64,000 nt of DNA from Eubacterium uniforme (GTDB lineage: Bacteria; Bacillota; Clostridia; Lachnospirales; Lachnospiraceae). Positions 10,150-17,430 of the stretch are shown piece after piece. Each line of letters opens with the position of its first letter. Within the stretch, counting starts at the first letter, position 1. The notes beneath the pieces are model-generated. The model made no database searches. It saw nothing but the letters and a program-made list of their open reading frames with translations, and had not been told where the DNA came from. Location: assembly GCF_900167115.1 (NCBI RefSeq), contig NZ_FUXZ01000012.1, positions 1,995 through 65,994 of the forward strand, in the 5' to 3' direction. The position numbers and the translations under genes are program-made.

Positions 10150-11082
10150 ATGAAAGAATTAAATAATCAGACAGAAGTAAAAAAAGAAGAGAATAGTGAT
10201 AAGAAAAAGAAGACTAGCGACAAGAAAAAAGATCGATTAATTACAGGATTTCTTGTTTTGTTAATTATTCTTGGATTAGGTATTTTCTTATACCCTAAGA
10301 TTAGTGATTATTGGAATACAATGGTTCAAATGAGGGCAATCAATACATATCAGGAAAAGGTATCAAAACTTGAAGATAGTGAAATTGAATCGTTGTTAAA
10401 ACAGGCTAGGGAATATAATGAGAAATTATATGGATTGGAAAACCCGTTAAGGAATTATGAAAAAATAAAGAATTATTATGAAGTATTAGATATAACAGGA
10501 ACAGGCATTATGGGATATGTAAATATACCAGCAATTGATGTTGAACTACCTGTATATCATGGAACAAATAGTGAAGTTTTAAATGTAGCAATAGGACATT
10601 TACAAGGTTCATCTCTTCCGGTTGGTGGAGAGAACACACATACAGTTTTATCTGCGCACAGAGGATTACCTTCAGCTAAATTGTTTAGTGATTTAGATGA
10701 ACTTAGGGAAGGCGATACATTCACTATTACAATATTAAATTACACAGTAACATATGAAGTTGATGAGATAAACATAGTTTTACCATCGGATGTCGAAAAA
10801 TTAAAGATTAGTGAAGGTAAAGACTATGCAACACTCCTTACATGTACTCCTTATGGTGTTAATACACATAGATTATTTGTGAGAGGCCATAGAGTAGAGA
10901 ATGCAAAAGGAGAGAAAAATGTGAAAGTGACTGCGGATGCAGTTTTGATAGATAAGAATTCAGTTATACCTTTTATTGCATTACCGCTTTTTATCTTATT
11001 AGTTGTATATTGGATTTTAGAATCCAAACGAGAAAAAGAGCGCAAACAAAGGAGGCGTATTATAGATGAAGGGAAGAAATAA
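10150..11082 (+). CDS. Class C (pilin-polymerising) sortase
   Basis: A 310-aa membrane transpeptidase. A Lys-rich cytoplasmic N-terminus is followed by a membrane segment at about 31-50, and a second hydrophobic segment (about 270-290) with a basic tail completes the class C topology. Catalytic residues are visible: His170 in LSAHRGLPSAKLF, Cys232 in TLLTCTPYGVNTHR and Arg241. The class C lid normally carries a DPF/DPW motif. At that place (97-100) this protein reads ENPL, so both the acidic and the aromatic lid residues appear to be missing. It should covalently polymerise the neighbouring pilins. It lies 186 nt after the major pilin, with two inverted repeats in the gap. Confidence 0.93.
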   Translation: MKELNNQTEVKKEENSDKKKKTSDKKKDRLITGFLVLLIILGLGIFLYPKISDYWNTMVQMRAINTYQEKVSKLEDSEIESLLKQAREYNEKLYGLENPLRNYEKIKNYYEVLDITGTGIMGYVNIPAIDVELPVYHGTNSEVLNVAIGHLQGSSLPVGGENTHTVLSAHRGLPSAKLFSDLDELREGDTFTITILNYTVTYEVDEINIVLPSDVEKLKISEGKDYATLLTCTPYGVNTHRLFVRGHRVENAKGEKNVKVTADAVLIDKNSVIPFIALPLFILLVVYWILESKREKERKQRRRIIDEGKK

Positions 11083-12190
11083 TTCATTGTTAATTATTTT
11101 AAAAACAGTAGATTATTATCGCAGTATAGTGATTAAGAGTATGCTATGCTTTACTTTAAGTGCCCTTTTGATTACATGCCTCTCTTTAGAAAGAAAAGTA
11201 TATGCTGCAGATGATTCGATTACTATCAGCAATGAAATAAATGGAAATATAGTTAGTGATGTTACTTGGAAAGCGTATAAGATAGCAGATTATGGAGCAG
11301 GAGGACAACTAATTATTGATTCGGATTTTGGTTCATCTAATGTAGATTTTTCATCGCTTACAACAAGAGAAGATGTAGCAAATGCAGCAACGACATTTGC
11401 TAATATAGTGCTAAGTGATGGTGTTTCTATAGATGGACAAGCAAATGCCATCAGTGGAATTGCAAAAATAACAGGATTAGATCAGGGCGTATACTTAATA
11501 GTTGGAAGTAATGTTAAAATAGGTTCTAAGGTTTATGGACCAGCACCTATGATAGTTGAAGTGATAACTGATTCGAGTGGAGTAAATGTTGATGTTGCGG
11601 CAAAGTTTGTGTATAACAATATCGCATACAAGGTTGAAAAGTTATGGAAAGGTGATGATGCTAGTACCCATGACGAAGTTATTGTTGAATTATATAAGGA
11701 TGGTGTACTGGATGACACAGTTAGATTGAATGAAAGTAATAACTGGAAGTACACATGGGAAAGTAGTGATGAAACAGCGGTTTGGTCGGTAAAAGAAAAG
11801 ACAGTCATTAAAAACTATAAAGTTTCATATAGAAATGAAGGAAGTGATTATGTAGTTGTTAATACATATAATCCACCTGAAGAAGAGTCTACAATGACTG
11901 TTGTTATTGAAACGACGACAAATAAAGAAACTGAAAATGATTCTGAAGACGAATCGGAAATTGACGAGACGGATGAGGATGAAACAGATGAAGATGAAAC
12001 TGAAGAAATAACAACTAAGAAAGGTAAGGAGGATGATGAACAAGGCGATGGAGGTTCTGCAGCGGACGATAGTGATCTTCCTCAAACAGGATTATTATGG
12101 TGGCCAGTAATACCACTTTTTGTAATCGGAATTATTTTAGTATTTGTTGGAATTAAGATTAAGAATAATGGGGAAGATTCTGAAGAGTAG
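11066..12190 (+). CDS. Minor (basal) pilin with LPQTG anchor
   Basis: A 374-aa secreted protein with a signal peptide ending near VYA (about residue 47). An N-terminal pilin-like domain holds ITGLDQGVYLIVG, a Cna-B domain starts at AYKVEKLWKGDD, and a very acidic Glu/Asp/Thr linker follows. The sorting signal LPQTG (12077-12091) precedes a hydrophobic segment and a charged tail. It overlaps the sortase gene by 17 nt and uses GGAGG at 11051-11055. Its size, position after the class C sortase and single Cna-B domain suit a base pilin that attaches the fibre to the wall. Confidence 0.88.
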   Translation: MKGRNNSLLIILKTVDYYRSIVIKSMLCFTLSALLITCLSLERKVYAADDSITISNEINGNIVSDVTWKAYKIADYGAGGQLIIDSDFGSSNVDFSSLTTREDVANAATTFANIVLSDGVSIDGQANAISGIAKITGLDQGVYLIVGSNVKIGSKVYGPAPMIVEVITDSSGVNVDVAAKFVYNNIAYKVEKLWKGDDASTHDEVIVELYKDGVLDDTVRLNESNNWKYTWESSDETAVWSVKEKTVIKNYKVSYRNEGSDYVVVNTYNPPEEESTMTVVIETTTNKETENDSEDESEIDETDEDETDEDETEEITTKKGKEDDEQGDGGSAADDSDLPQTGLLWWPVIPLFVIGIILVFVGIKIKNNGEDSEE

Positions 12191-12220
12191 AACTTCAGAA
12201 AATACATGTTTACATATATG

Positions 12221-12265
12221 GCCGGTTTATGGTGGTGCATTTGCATAGCTGTAGGCCGGCTTTTT
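12221..12265 (+). terminator. Terminator of the pilus operon
   Basis: GCCGG (12221-12225) pairs with CCGGC (12256-12260), followed by TTTTT. A second small inverted repeat (TTCTGAAG/CTTCAGAA, 12178-12200) spans the stop codon of the minor pilin. Confidence 0.7.
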
Positions 12266-12268
12266 GTG

Positions 12269-12297
12269 TTGTTTGAGCGTTTGATGTATTGTATAAT
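12269..12297 (+). promoter_or_regulatory. Promoter of the second sortase
   Basis: TTGTTT (12269-12274), 17-nt spacer, TATAAT (12292-12297), immediately downstream of the pilus terminator. Confidence 0.65.
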
Positions 12298-12328
12298 AAT
12301 GACATGTTGTAACGTATGGGGGATATAT

Positions 12329-12955
12329 ATGAATAAGCGAAAAGTATATGGACGAATTATAATTTTATTAGGTGTGATTTTTATTCTTGTGGCTGTTGGT
12401 ATTGTTGGTTTTAACATATATACACAGATGGAAGGTGAAAAGCAGCGAGTACAGGTTATGGAACAACTTGAAACGAAGATTACAGAGAATAAGGATAATC
12501 CAAAACCTAATGAGACAATTGTTGATGAAAAAGAACGTACAGTTAATGACTGTGTGATAATAGATGGTGTTGCTTACATAGGTTATATTTCAATTCCTTC
12601 ACTTGATATTAAACTACCTGTTTCAAAGGATTGGAATGATGGACTTTTAAATGTAGGAGCTTGTAGGTATAAGGGAAGTTCATATCAGGATGATTTAGTT
12701 ATTTGTGCACATAATTATTTCTCTTATTTTGCAAAGATTTACAAGCTTGCATCAGGTGATGAAGTTGTATTTACAGATGTTTATGATGAGAGTATAACTT
12801 ATGAAGTTTCCAATCAGGAAGTAATTGATGGGAATGATAAAGATGAGATGGTAAAAAATGTAAATGATTGGGATTTGACTATGTTTACTTGTACATTTTC
12901 AGGGCGAACAAGACAGACTGTAAGGTGTGTTAGAAAAATAAATAAAAGTGAGTAA
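12329..12955 (+). CDS. Sortase outside class C (possible housekeeping sortase)
   Basis: A 208-aa sortase. The frame is open from 12206, but that upstream part contains a terminator and a promoter, so the ATG at 12329 (MNKRKVYGR) is taken as start, preceded by GGGGGA. One N-terminal membrane segment (about 8-30). Catalytic His128 lies in ICAHNYFSYF, Cys188 in MFTCTFSG, and Arg195 or Arg199 in the RTRQTVRC stretch. It lacks the C-terminal membrane segment of class C. The HN and TFTC forms recall class B or D; I cannot assign the class firmly. It probably anchors LPXTG-type proteins or finished pili to the wall. Confidence 0.88.
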   Translation: MNKRKVYGRIIILLGVIFILVAVGIVGFNIYTQMEGEKQRVQVMEQLETKITENKDNPKPNETIVDEKERTVNDCVIIDGVAYIGYISIPSLDIKLPVSKDWNDGLLNVGACRYKGSSYQDDLVICAHNYFSYFAKIYKLASGDEVVFTDVYDESITYEVSNQEVIDGNDKDEMVKNVNDWDLTMFTCTFSGRTRQTVRCVRKINKSE

Positions 12956-12979
12956 AAATAAGGGCGAAAGCCCTTATTT
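12956..12979 (+). terminator. Intrinsic terminator after the second sortase
   Basis: A perfect 10-bp stem AAATAAGGGC/GCCCTTATTT with a GAAA loop; the 3' T-run is short. Confidence 0.75.
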
Positions 12980-13006
12980 CTATTGACTATTAGTATCAAA
13001 TGTGGT

Positions 13007-13035
13007 TAGATATAAAAGGTTGCATTCATTATAAT
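13007..13035 (+). promoter_or_regulatory. Possible promoter of the secreted repeat/LRR protein
   Basis: A clean TATAAT at 13030-13035 has only a weak -35 around 13006-13012. An alternative TTGACT lies at 12983. RBS TAGGAGGA precedes the ATG at 13068. Confidence 0.4.
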
Positions 13036-13067
13036 GTAAATAAATAATTTAATAGGAGGAATGCATA

Positions 13068-14447
13068 ATGAATACATTAAAAAATATTATGCGAAAAGTA
13101 CTTGTTGCGGTGCTTAGTTTAGCTATGACATTTACAGTTGCACCTAATGCAGGACTTGAAGTATATGCTGAAGAAGGTTATGGCGCATGGGCTGGTATTT
13201 ATTTTGGTGGAAGTAATGCATATTATCAGTCAGAGCATCCAGAAGCAGTAGAAATGAAAGTAGCTTTATATGCAGATGGCGTAAAGCAGCAGGAATATGA
13301 TTTCGTTGCTAGTGCTACAGATGGAACACTTAATGTGGACAATTTAAAAGAAAAGAATGAAGCAGGTGAAGATATTGTCTACACATGGAAAATCGTTAGT
13401 AAATCAGATATTCCTGAAGGTTTCGTAGTAAGAATTGAACCAACTAGTGATGGTAATAATGTTGTTAAGTTTTACTTAGAAGGTGAAATTGAAACAGAAG
13501 TTAATGAAGCTGGTGAAGTAGTTCCAGTTAAGGATCCAGTAACTGGTGAAGATAAAGTTATAACATTTAATCCAGATGATTTTGAAGATTTTGGAAATAA
13601 TGAAGGTCAGAATGGCGAAGGTCAGAATGGCGAAAATCAGAATGGCGAAGGTCAGAATGGCGAAAACCAGAATGGCGAAGGTCAGAATGGCGAAAACCAG
13701 AACGGCGAAGGTCAGAATGGCGAAAACCAGAACGGTGAAGGTCAGAATGGTGAAAACAACCAGAACGGTCAGAATGTAGAAGATAATAAAGAAAACAAAG
13801 ATAATACAGATAATAAAGACAGTAAGGATTCAAAAGATAACAAAGATTCAAAAGAATCAAAAGATAATAAAGACAGCAAGACATCAGATGATGGTAAGAC
13901 AGCTGTAGCTGGTGCATCTGTTGCACAGAATGCTGGTCCTGAAGTAGGAACTAAAGTAAAAGATAGAAAGTATTTTTATGAAGTAACTAAAGTTGGTAGC
14001 AAGGATGGAAAAGTCGTTGGGGAACTTGCAGTTACAGGTATTAGAAAGAAATCAATAACACAGATTAAACTTGCTAAGACAGGCGTGTTTGATGGTGTAA
14101 AATATAAGATTACATCAGTTAAGGCTAATGCATTTAAGGGTAATAAGAAAGTTACAAAAGCTATTATTAGTAAGAATGTAACTAAAGTTGGTAAGAATGC
14201 ATTTGCTAATATGAAGAATCTTAAAGCTGTTACATTTACTTCAAAGAAATTAAAAACAATTGGAGCAAATGCTTTTAAGGGCGATAAGAAGTTAAAACTT
14301 ATTAAGATTAAATCAAAGAAACTCAAGAGCGTTGGAAAGAAATCATTTGTTGGTGTTAAGAATTGTACTGTTAAGGTATTAAAAGCAAAGAAAAATGCTT
14401 ATACAAAGATTCTTAAAAAAGCTGGTTTCAAAGGAAAGCTTAAATAA
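13068..14447 (+). CDS. Secreted protein with Gln-Asn-Gly-Glu repeats and BspA-like LRR C-terminus
   Basis: 459 aa. A signal peptide (MNTLKNIMRKVLVAVLSLAM..., ending about VYAEE) is followed by a Cna-B-like beta domain (about 35-165). Next come ten pentapeptides of the form (G/N)QNGE, an Asp/Lys/Ser-rich linker (DNKDSKDSK...), and about 150 residues of BspA/LRR_5-type repeats (ANAFKGNKKVTKAIISKNV, KNLKAVTFTSKKL) that are very Lys-rich. No sorting signal or membrane anchor ends the protein, so the basic LRR end may hold it on the surface by charge. The gene is bounded by terminators on both sides and is a single unit. The function is unknown, perhaps adhesion. Confidence 0.85.
   Translation: MNTLKNIMRKVLVAVLSLAMTFTVAPNAGLEVYAEEGYGAWAGIYFGGSNAYYQSEHPEAVEMKVALYADGVKQQEYDFVASATDGTLNVDNLKEKNEAGEDIVYTWKIVSKSDIPEGFVVRIEPTSDGNNVVKFYLEGEIETEVNEAGEVVPVKDPVTGEDKVITFNPDDFEDFGNNEGQNGEGQNGENQNGEGQNGENQNGEGQNGENQNGEGQNGENQNGEGQNGENNQNGQNVEDNKENKDNTDNKDSKDSKDNKDSKESKDNKDSKTSDDGKTAVAGASVAQNAGPEVGTKVKDRKYFYEVTKVGSKDGKVVGELAVTGIRKKSITQIKLAKTGVFDGVKYKITSVKANAFKGNKKVTKAIISKNVTKVGKNAFANMKNLKAVTFTSKKLKTIGANAFKGDKKLKLIKIKSKKLKSVGKKSFVGVKNCTVKVLKAKKNAYTKILKKAGFKGKLK
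13605..13754 (+). repeat. Ten tandem 15-nt repeats encoding (G/N)QNGE
   Basis: Ten units of GGTCAGAATGGCGAA or AACCAGAATGGCGAA, mostly alternating. An in-frame low-complexity array likely to vary in copy number. Confidence 0.9.
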
Positions 14448-14465
14448 TTATTTATAATAGATAGG

Positions 14466-14498
14466 GTTGCACTAACAAAAGTTAGTGCAACATCTTTT
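14466..14498 (+). terminator. Intrinsic terminator after the LRR protein
   Basis: Perfect 11-bp stem GTTGCACTAAC/GTTAGTGCAAC with loop AAAA, then ATCTTTTT. Confidence 0.92.
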
Positions 14499-14525
14499 TG
14501 AGTTATAAAACTTTTAAAGATAAAG

Positions 14526-14554
14526 TTGACAGTTAACGGTCGTTATGCTATTAT
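14526..14554 (+). promoter_or_regulatory. Promoter of the TetR regulator with an embedded inverted repeat
   Basis: TTGACA (14526-14531), 17-nt spacer, TATTAT (14549-14554). Between them sits the inverted repeat TAACG-GT-CGTTA (14534-14545), placed where a TetR-type dimer would block polymerase. TGTTAACA at 14563-14570 is a second small palindrome. Confidence 0.75.
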
Positions 14555-14599
14555 AAAACAGATGTTAACAATGTTAATGTTAGAAAGAAGGAGAGAGAA

Positions 14600-15193
14600 A
14601 TGGCAAGAGTTTCAACAAAAGAACGATTAATGGAAACAGCATTAACTCTTTTTTCACAGAAGGGTTATGCTGCAACAAGCGTAGATGAAATTGCAGAATC
14701 AATAGGTATTAAGGGACCAAATTTATATAAATATTTTAAAGGTAAGGAAGATCTATTTGAACAACTTACAAAAATGAGGGATGTGTCTTATAAAAACAAT
14801 ATGGGATTTGACCCTAAATTTCTTGAAAACATTCATGATGGTAAGACATTAAAAGAATTTAGTATGAAACAGATTAGATATACTATTAGTGATGATACTG
14901 TAATAAAACTACGTAAAATGTTAAGTATTGAACAGTTTAGAAATGAAGAATTGGGTGATGAGGCAACATTACATCAGCTTACTAATCCAGTGAATTTATA
15001 TATTAAGCTTTTTAGTCGTATGATGGAAGCAGGAGAAATTAGAAAGTGTGATCCAGAAGTACTTGCGTTAGAGTATGTTTCACCTGTTACAGTTCTTATT
15101 CAGGTATGCGATAGAAGACCTGAGAAGAAGGACGAATTATTAAAGCAGATCGAAGAGTTTATTGATTTATTTATTGAACAGAATTTTGAATAA
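14600..15193 (+). CDS. TetR/AcrR family transcriptional regulator
   Basis: 197 aa. The N-terminal TetR helix-turn-helix is typical (TKERLMETALTLFSQKGYAA, then TSVDEIAESIGIKGPNLYKYF). The C-terminal ligand domain is divergent, so the ligand cannot be named. Start is an ATG with GGAGAG upstream. The inverted repeat inside its own promoter suggests autorepression. No efflux pump lies next to it; the following genes encode two secreted transglutaminase-like proteins behind a terminator. Confidence 0.9.
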   Translation: MARVSTKERLMETALTLFSQKGYAATSVDEIAESIGIKGPNLYKYFKGKEDLFEQLTKMRDVSYKNNMGFDPKFLENIHDGKTLKEFSMKQIRYTISDDTVIKLRKMLSIEQFRNEELGDEATLHQLTNPVNLYIKLFSRMMEAGEIRKCDPEVLALEYVSPVTVLIQVCDRRPEKKDELLKQIEEFIDLFIEQNFE

Positions 15194-15331
15194 TATGTAT
15201 TCCAACCCAAATCTTTGTTTTTAGATAATTTATGAAAAAATTTATAATGGACATAGTGTAAAATGATAGTCATATGGGGAAAGTGACTTTTACGAAGTGT
15301 CTTATGTATGAAAAGAACTTATGATGAATTT

Positions 15332-15470
15332 GGGTACAGGGAATAACAAACTAATATAAAAAGGCTCAACTGTATATGTTGAGCCTTTTATGTTTATACA
15401 TGAAAAAATGCGATAATAAGCGCACCCACTTTATTTTAAGTAGGTGCGCTTTAAATATTTATAAGGAGGT
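15332..15470 (+). ncRNA. Structured leader of the first transglutaminase-like gene
   Basis: Three elements in order: a conserved block GGGTACAGGGAATA (15332-15345), a terminator-like hairpin (15359-15389), then a second hairpin (15418-15451, arms AAGCGCACC/GGTGCGCTT plus ACTT/AAGT). An AAGGAGGT RBS follows. The same order with different stem bases precedes the paralogue at 17431. A TATAAT at 15243-15248 could be the promoter, giving a leader of about 220 nt. Confidence 0.55.
15359..15389 (+). terminator. Terminator-like hairpin 1 of the leader
   Basis: 12-bp stem AAAAGGCTCAAC/GTTGAGCCTTTT with a 7-nt loop. It may end TetR transcription or act as an attenuator. Confidence 0.75.
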
Positions 15471-15478
15471 TTACTAGT

Positions 15479-17269
15479 ATGGTAAAGACAGAAAACAAAT
15501 TGCTAAAGAAGGTTTGCATTTTAGGCTTAAGTGCAACAATGTTAGCAGGTATGGTATTGCCAATGAGTGATTCTTTTAGAAAAGACACTGTTATCACTCA
15601 AGCAGACACATCTTATGATGGTGAATTTAGTTACGGAGGGAAGACTTATAAGTATAAGAATGATGGAACAGATAAGATTATGCTTATGTCTGTAACAGCC
15701 GGAGGAGAACTAAAAATTCCATCAACAGTAACTATTGGCGGAAAGAAGAAAACAGTAAGTAAGTTAGGCGAATGGTTCGGTGCATATCAGACATTTACAA
15801 AGGTTGTTGTTCCAGATACTGTTACAATAATTGAAAGACGTGTTTTTTATGCTGCAACAATGGATAGTTTGAAATTATCAGTTAATCTTGAGTCTACTGG
15901 AGAATGGTTTGCTTCAAGTTCTAATGTAAGTAGTGTTGAGTGTAAATCAACAAAACTTAATAATTTAGGAGATTATTGCTTTTATTTAAATAAGGGTGCA
16001 AAGAAAATTATTTTAGGAAAATACTTAGTTAAGTTAGAAGCAAATGGAAATGTATTAGATTTATCAACATCGGATTTAACTAATGTAAAGGAAATATATC
16101 GAGGCATAAGATTTGATATGACTAATGTGGATACAATTAAGTTTGGAAAAACAACTTTTGAAATACCTTCAGCTTATTATGTGTTGAATAATAGTAAGCT
16201 TAAAAACGTATATGTGAATGGAACAAAAGTTGTATGTAAGAGTGCAAAAGATATATTACCTGATATTGTTAGAAAGTATTATTTATTGATTGAAAAATCT
16301 GATTTCGAATATAATTATTCAGCTGACAAGGCTAAATATGTTATTACAGGGTTGGGACATCAGTATTATGGATTAAACAATAAAAAGAAAGGAACTTTGC
16401 CGGTAGAGGAAGAGTTTGATATAGCTTTAGATCTTCATGATTATATAGTTAAAAATTATGTTTATGATACTAAAAAAACAGTAGGACCATATACGAGAGT
16501 ATTTATTTGTCATGAATATTCTAAGTGTGCATATGATGGTCAAATGTATGCATTTTTATTAGAATGTGCAGGTGTTGAAGCAGAAACAATTTCATCTGCA
16601 GAGTTGATTCCAGTTTCTGAAGCACAGAAGAAACAGTATGCAGCTGAAGGCAAAAAATATAGTTATACTTTAAATGGTAAATATAGAATTGGAAAAAATG
16701 GTAATCATTTATGGACTCTTATTAAAATTGGCGGTAAATGGACACATGTTGATGTAACAACAGACAGACAAATAAATGGTTATGGTTGTTCCTTGGTATC
16801 AAATATGTTTGATAGTGAAGGCATTCATTGTTTTCCACATTTTTCAGAGTATGCTAATGATGAATATACAAAGAAATTTTATGCTTTCCAAAATTATTCA
16901 ACTATGTTAACAACACCAAAAGAAACACAATATAAAGGTGATTTAGATAAGAGTGGGAAATGGTATCGTGATACAAAAGATTTGCAGCTTCTTACAAGTT
17001 TTATTGTGCAGTCAGATGAAGATCGTGAAATGATTAGAAAAGCAAAAAATGGAGCATTATCAATCACAGATAAAAAAGCACAATCACTAAATTCTGGTTA
17101 TACTTCTGGTGGTGTACATATTGATGTAAAATTAGTTGAAAAGCGAAATGGAAAATGGTATTCACTTATTGATGCAGATGCAGCAGACATTAATTTTGAT
17201 AATAAATATGATGTTCGAGATATTATGTTTATGCAAAGATTATTTTCAAAAGTTGATAAAAATAAATAA
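15479..17269 (+). CDS. Secreted protein with BspA-like region and transglutaminase-like domain (paralogue 1)
   Basis: 596 aa. Signal peptide (about 1-42). Residues 45-200 hold BspA/LRR_5-like repeats (LKIPSTVTIGGKKKTVSKLG, TFTKVVVPDTVTIIE). Residues about 310-430 form a transglutaminase/protease-like domain: Cys350 (SKCAYDGQMYAFLLECAGVEA), His410 (NHLWTLIKIGGKWTHVD) and Asp425, with the usual 15-residue spacing from Cys to the Gly of AGV. The C-terminus (NFDNKYDVRDIMFMQRLFSK) resembles a single dockerin-like half. With an intact triad it may process peptides or crosslink surface proteins; the substrate is unknown. It has a paralogue directly downstream and shares its leader architecture. Confidence 0.8.
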   Translation: MVKTENKLLKKVCILGLSATMLAGMVLPMSDSFRKDTVITQADTSYDGEFSYGGKTYKYKNDGTDKIMLMSVTAGGELKIPSTVTIGGKKKTVSKLGEWFGAYQTFTKVVVPDTVTIIERRVFYAATMDSLKLSVNLESTGEWFASSSNVSSVECKSTKLNNLGDYCFYLNKGAKKIILGKYLVKLEANGNVLDLSTSDLTNVKEIYRGIRFDMTNVDTIKFGKTTFEIPSAYYVLNNSKLKNVYVNGTKVVCKSAKDILPDIVRKYYLLIEKSDFEYNYSADKAKYVITGLGHQYYGLNNKKKGTLPVEEEFDIALDLHDYIVKNYVYDTKKTVGPYTRVFICHEYSKCAYDGQMYAFLLECAGVEAETISSAELIPVSEAQKKQYAAEGKKYSYTLNGKYRIGKNGNHLWTLIKIGGKWTHVDVTTDRQINGYGCSLVSNMFDSEGIHCFPHFSEYANDEYTKKFYAFQNYSTMLTTPKETQYKGDLDKSGKWYRDTKDLQLLTSFIVQSDEDREMIRKAKNGALSITDKKAQSLNSGYTSGGVHIDVKLVEKRNGKWYSLIDADAADINFDNKYDVRDIMFMQRLFSKVDKNK

Positions 17270-17284
17270 TGTATTAAATTTATG

Positions 17285-17420
17285 GGGTATGGGGAATATA
17301 ATTTAAACTAGATATATGGAGACTCTATTCATTTCCGAGTAGAGTCTCTTTTTTGAAATACAATGAAAAAAGAATTCTTATACCTGCTTGGATAGTTGAG
17401 TGGGTATTTTTTTATGGAGG
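17285..17420 (+). ncRNA. Structured leader of the second transglutaminase-like gene
   Basis: Conserved block GGGTATGGGGAATA (17285-17298). Hairpin 1 (17319-17354) has stem GAGACTCTA/TAGAGTCTC and six T. Hairpin 2 (17380-17407) has arms ATACCTGCTT/GAGTGGGTAT and is followed by seven T right before GGAGG. Order and spacing match the leader at 15332, while the stem bases differ in a paired manner. Confidence 0.55.
17319..17354 (+). terminator. Intrinsic terminator between the two paralogues
   Basis: 9-bp perfect stem with a 12-nt loop and TTTTTT. It would end the first paralogue's transcript or attenuate the second. Confidence 0.85.
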
Positions 17421-17430
17421 TAAAAAGAAA

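Noticed and set aside
12206-12328. N-terminal extension of the second sortase
   Set aside because: It would start within the terminator of the pilus operon and run through a TATAAT promoter; the ATG at 12329 has a ribosome site and gives a normal sortase.
12990-13010. Fifth intergenic copy of the dispersed palindrome
   Set aside because: The left arm TTAGTATCA is present but the right arm (TGTGGTTAG) does not pair; probably degenerate or chance.
13567-13926. Alternative frames over the QNGE repeats
   Set aside because: Open only because of the 15-nt repeat; no ribosome site or domain content.
15418-15451. c-di-GMP riboswitch upstream of the transglutaminase-like gene
   Set aside because: The conserved GEMM bases (for example the CACGCACAGGGCAAACC region) are absent.
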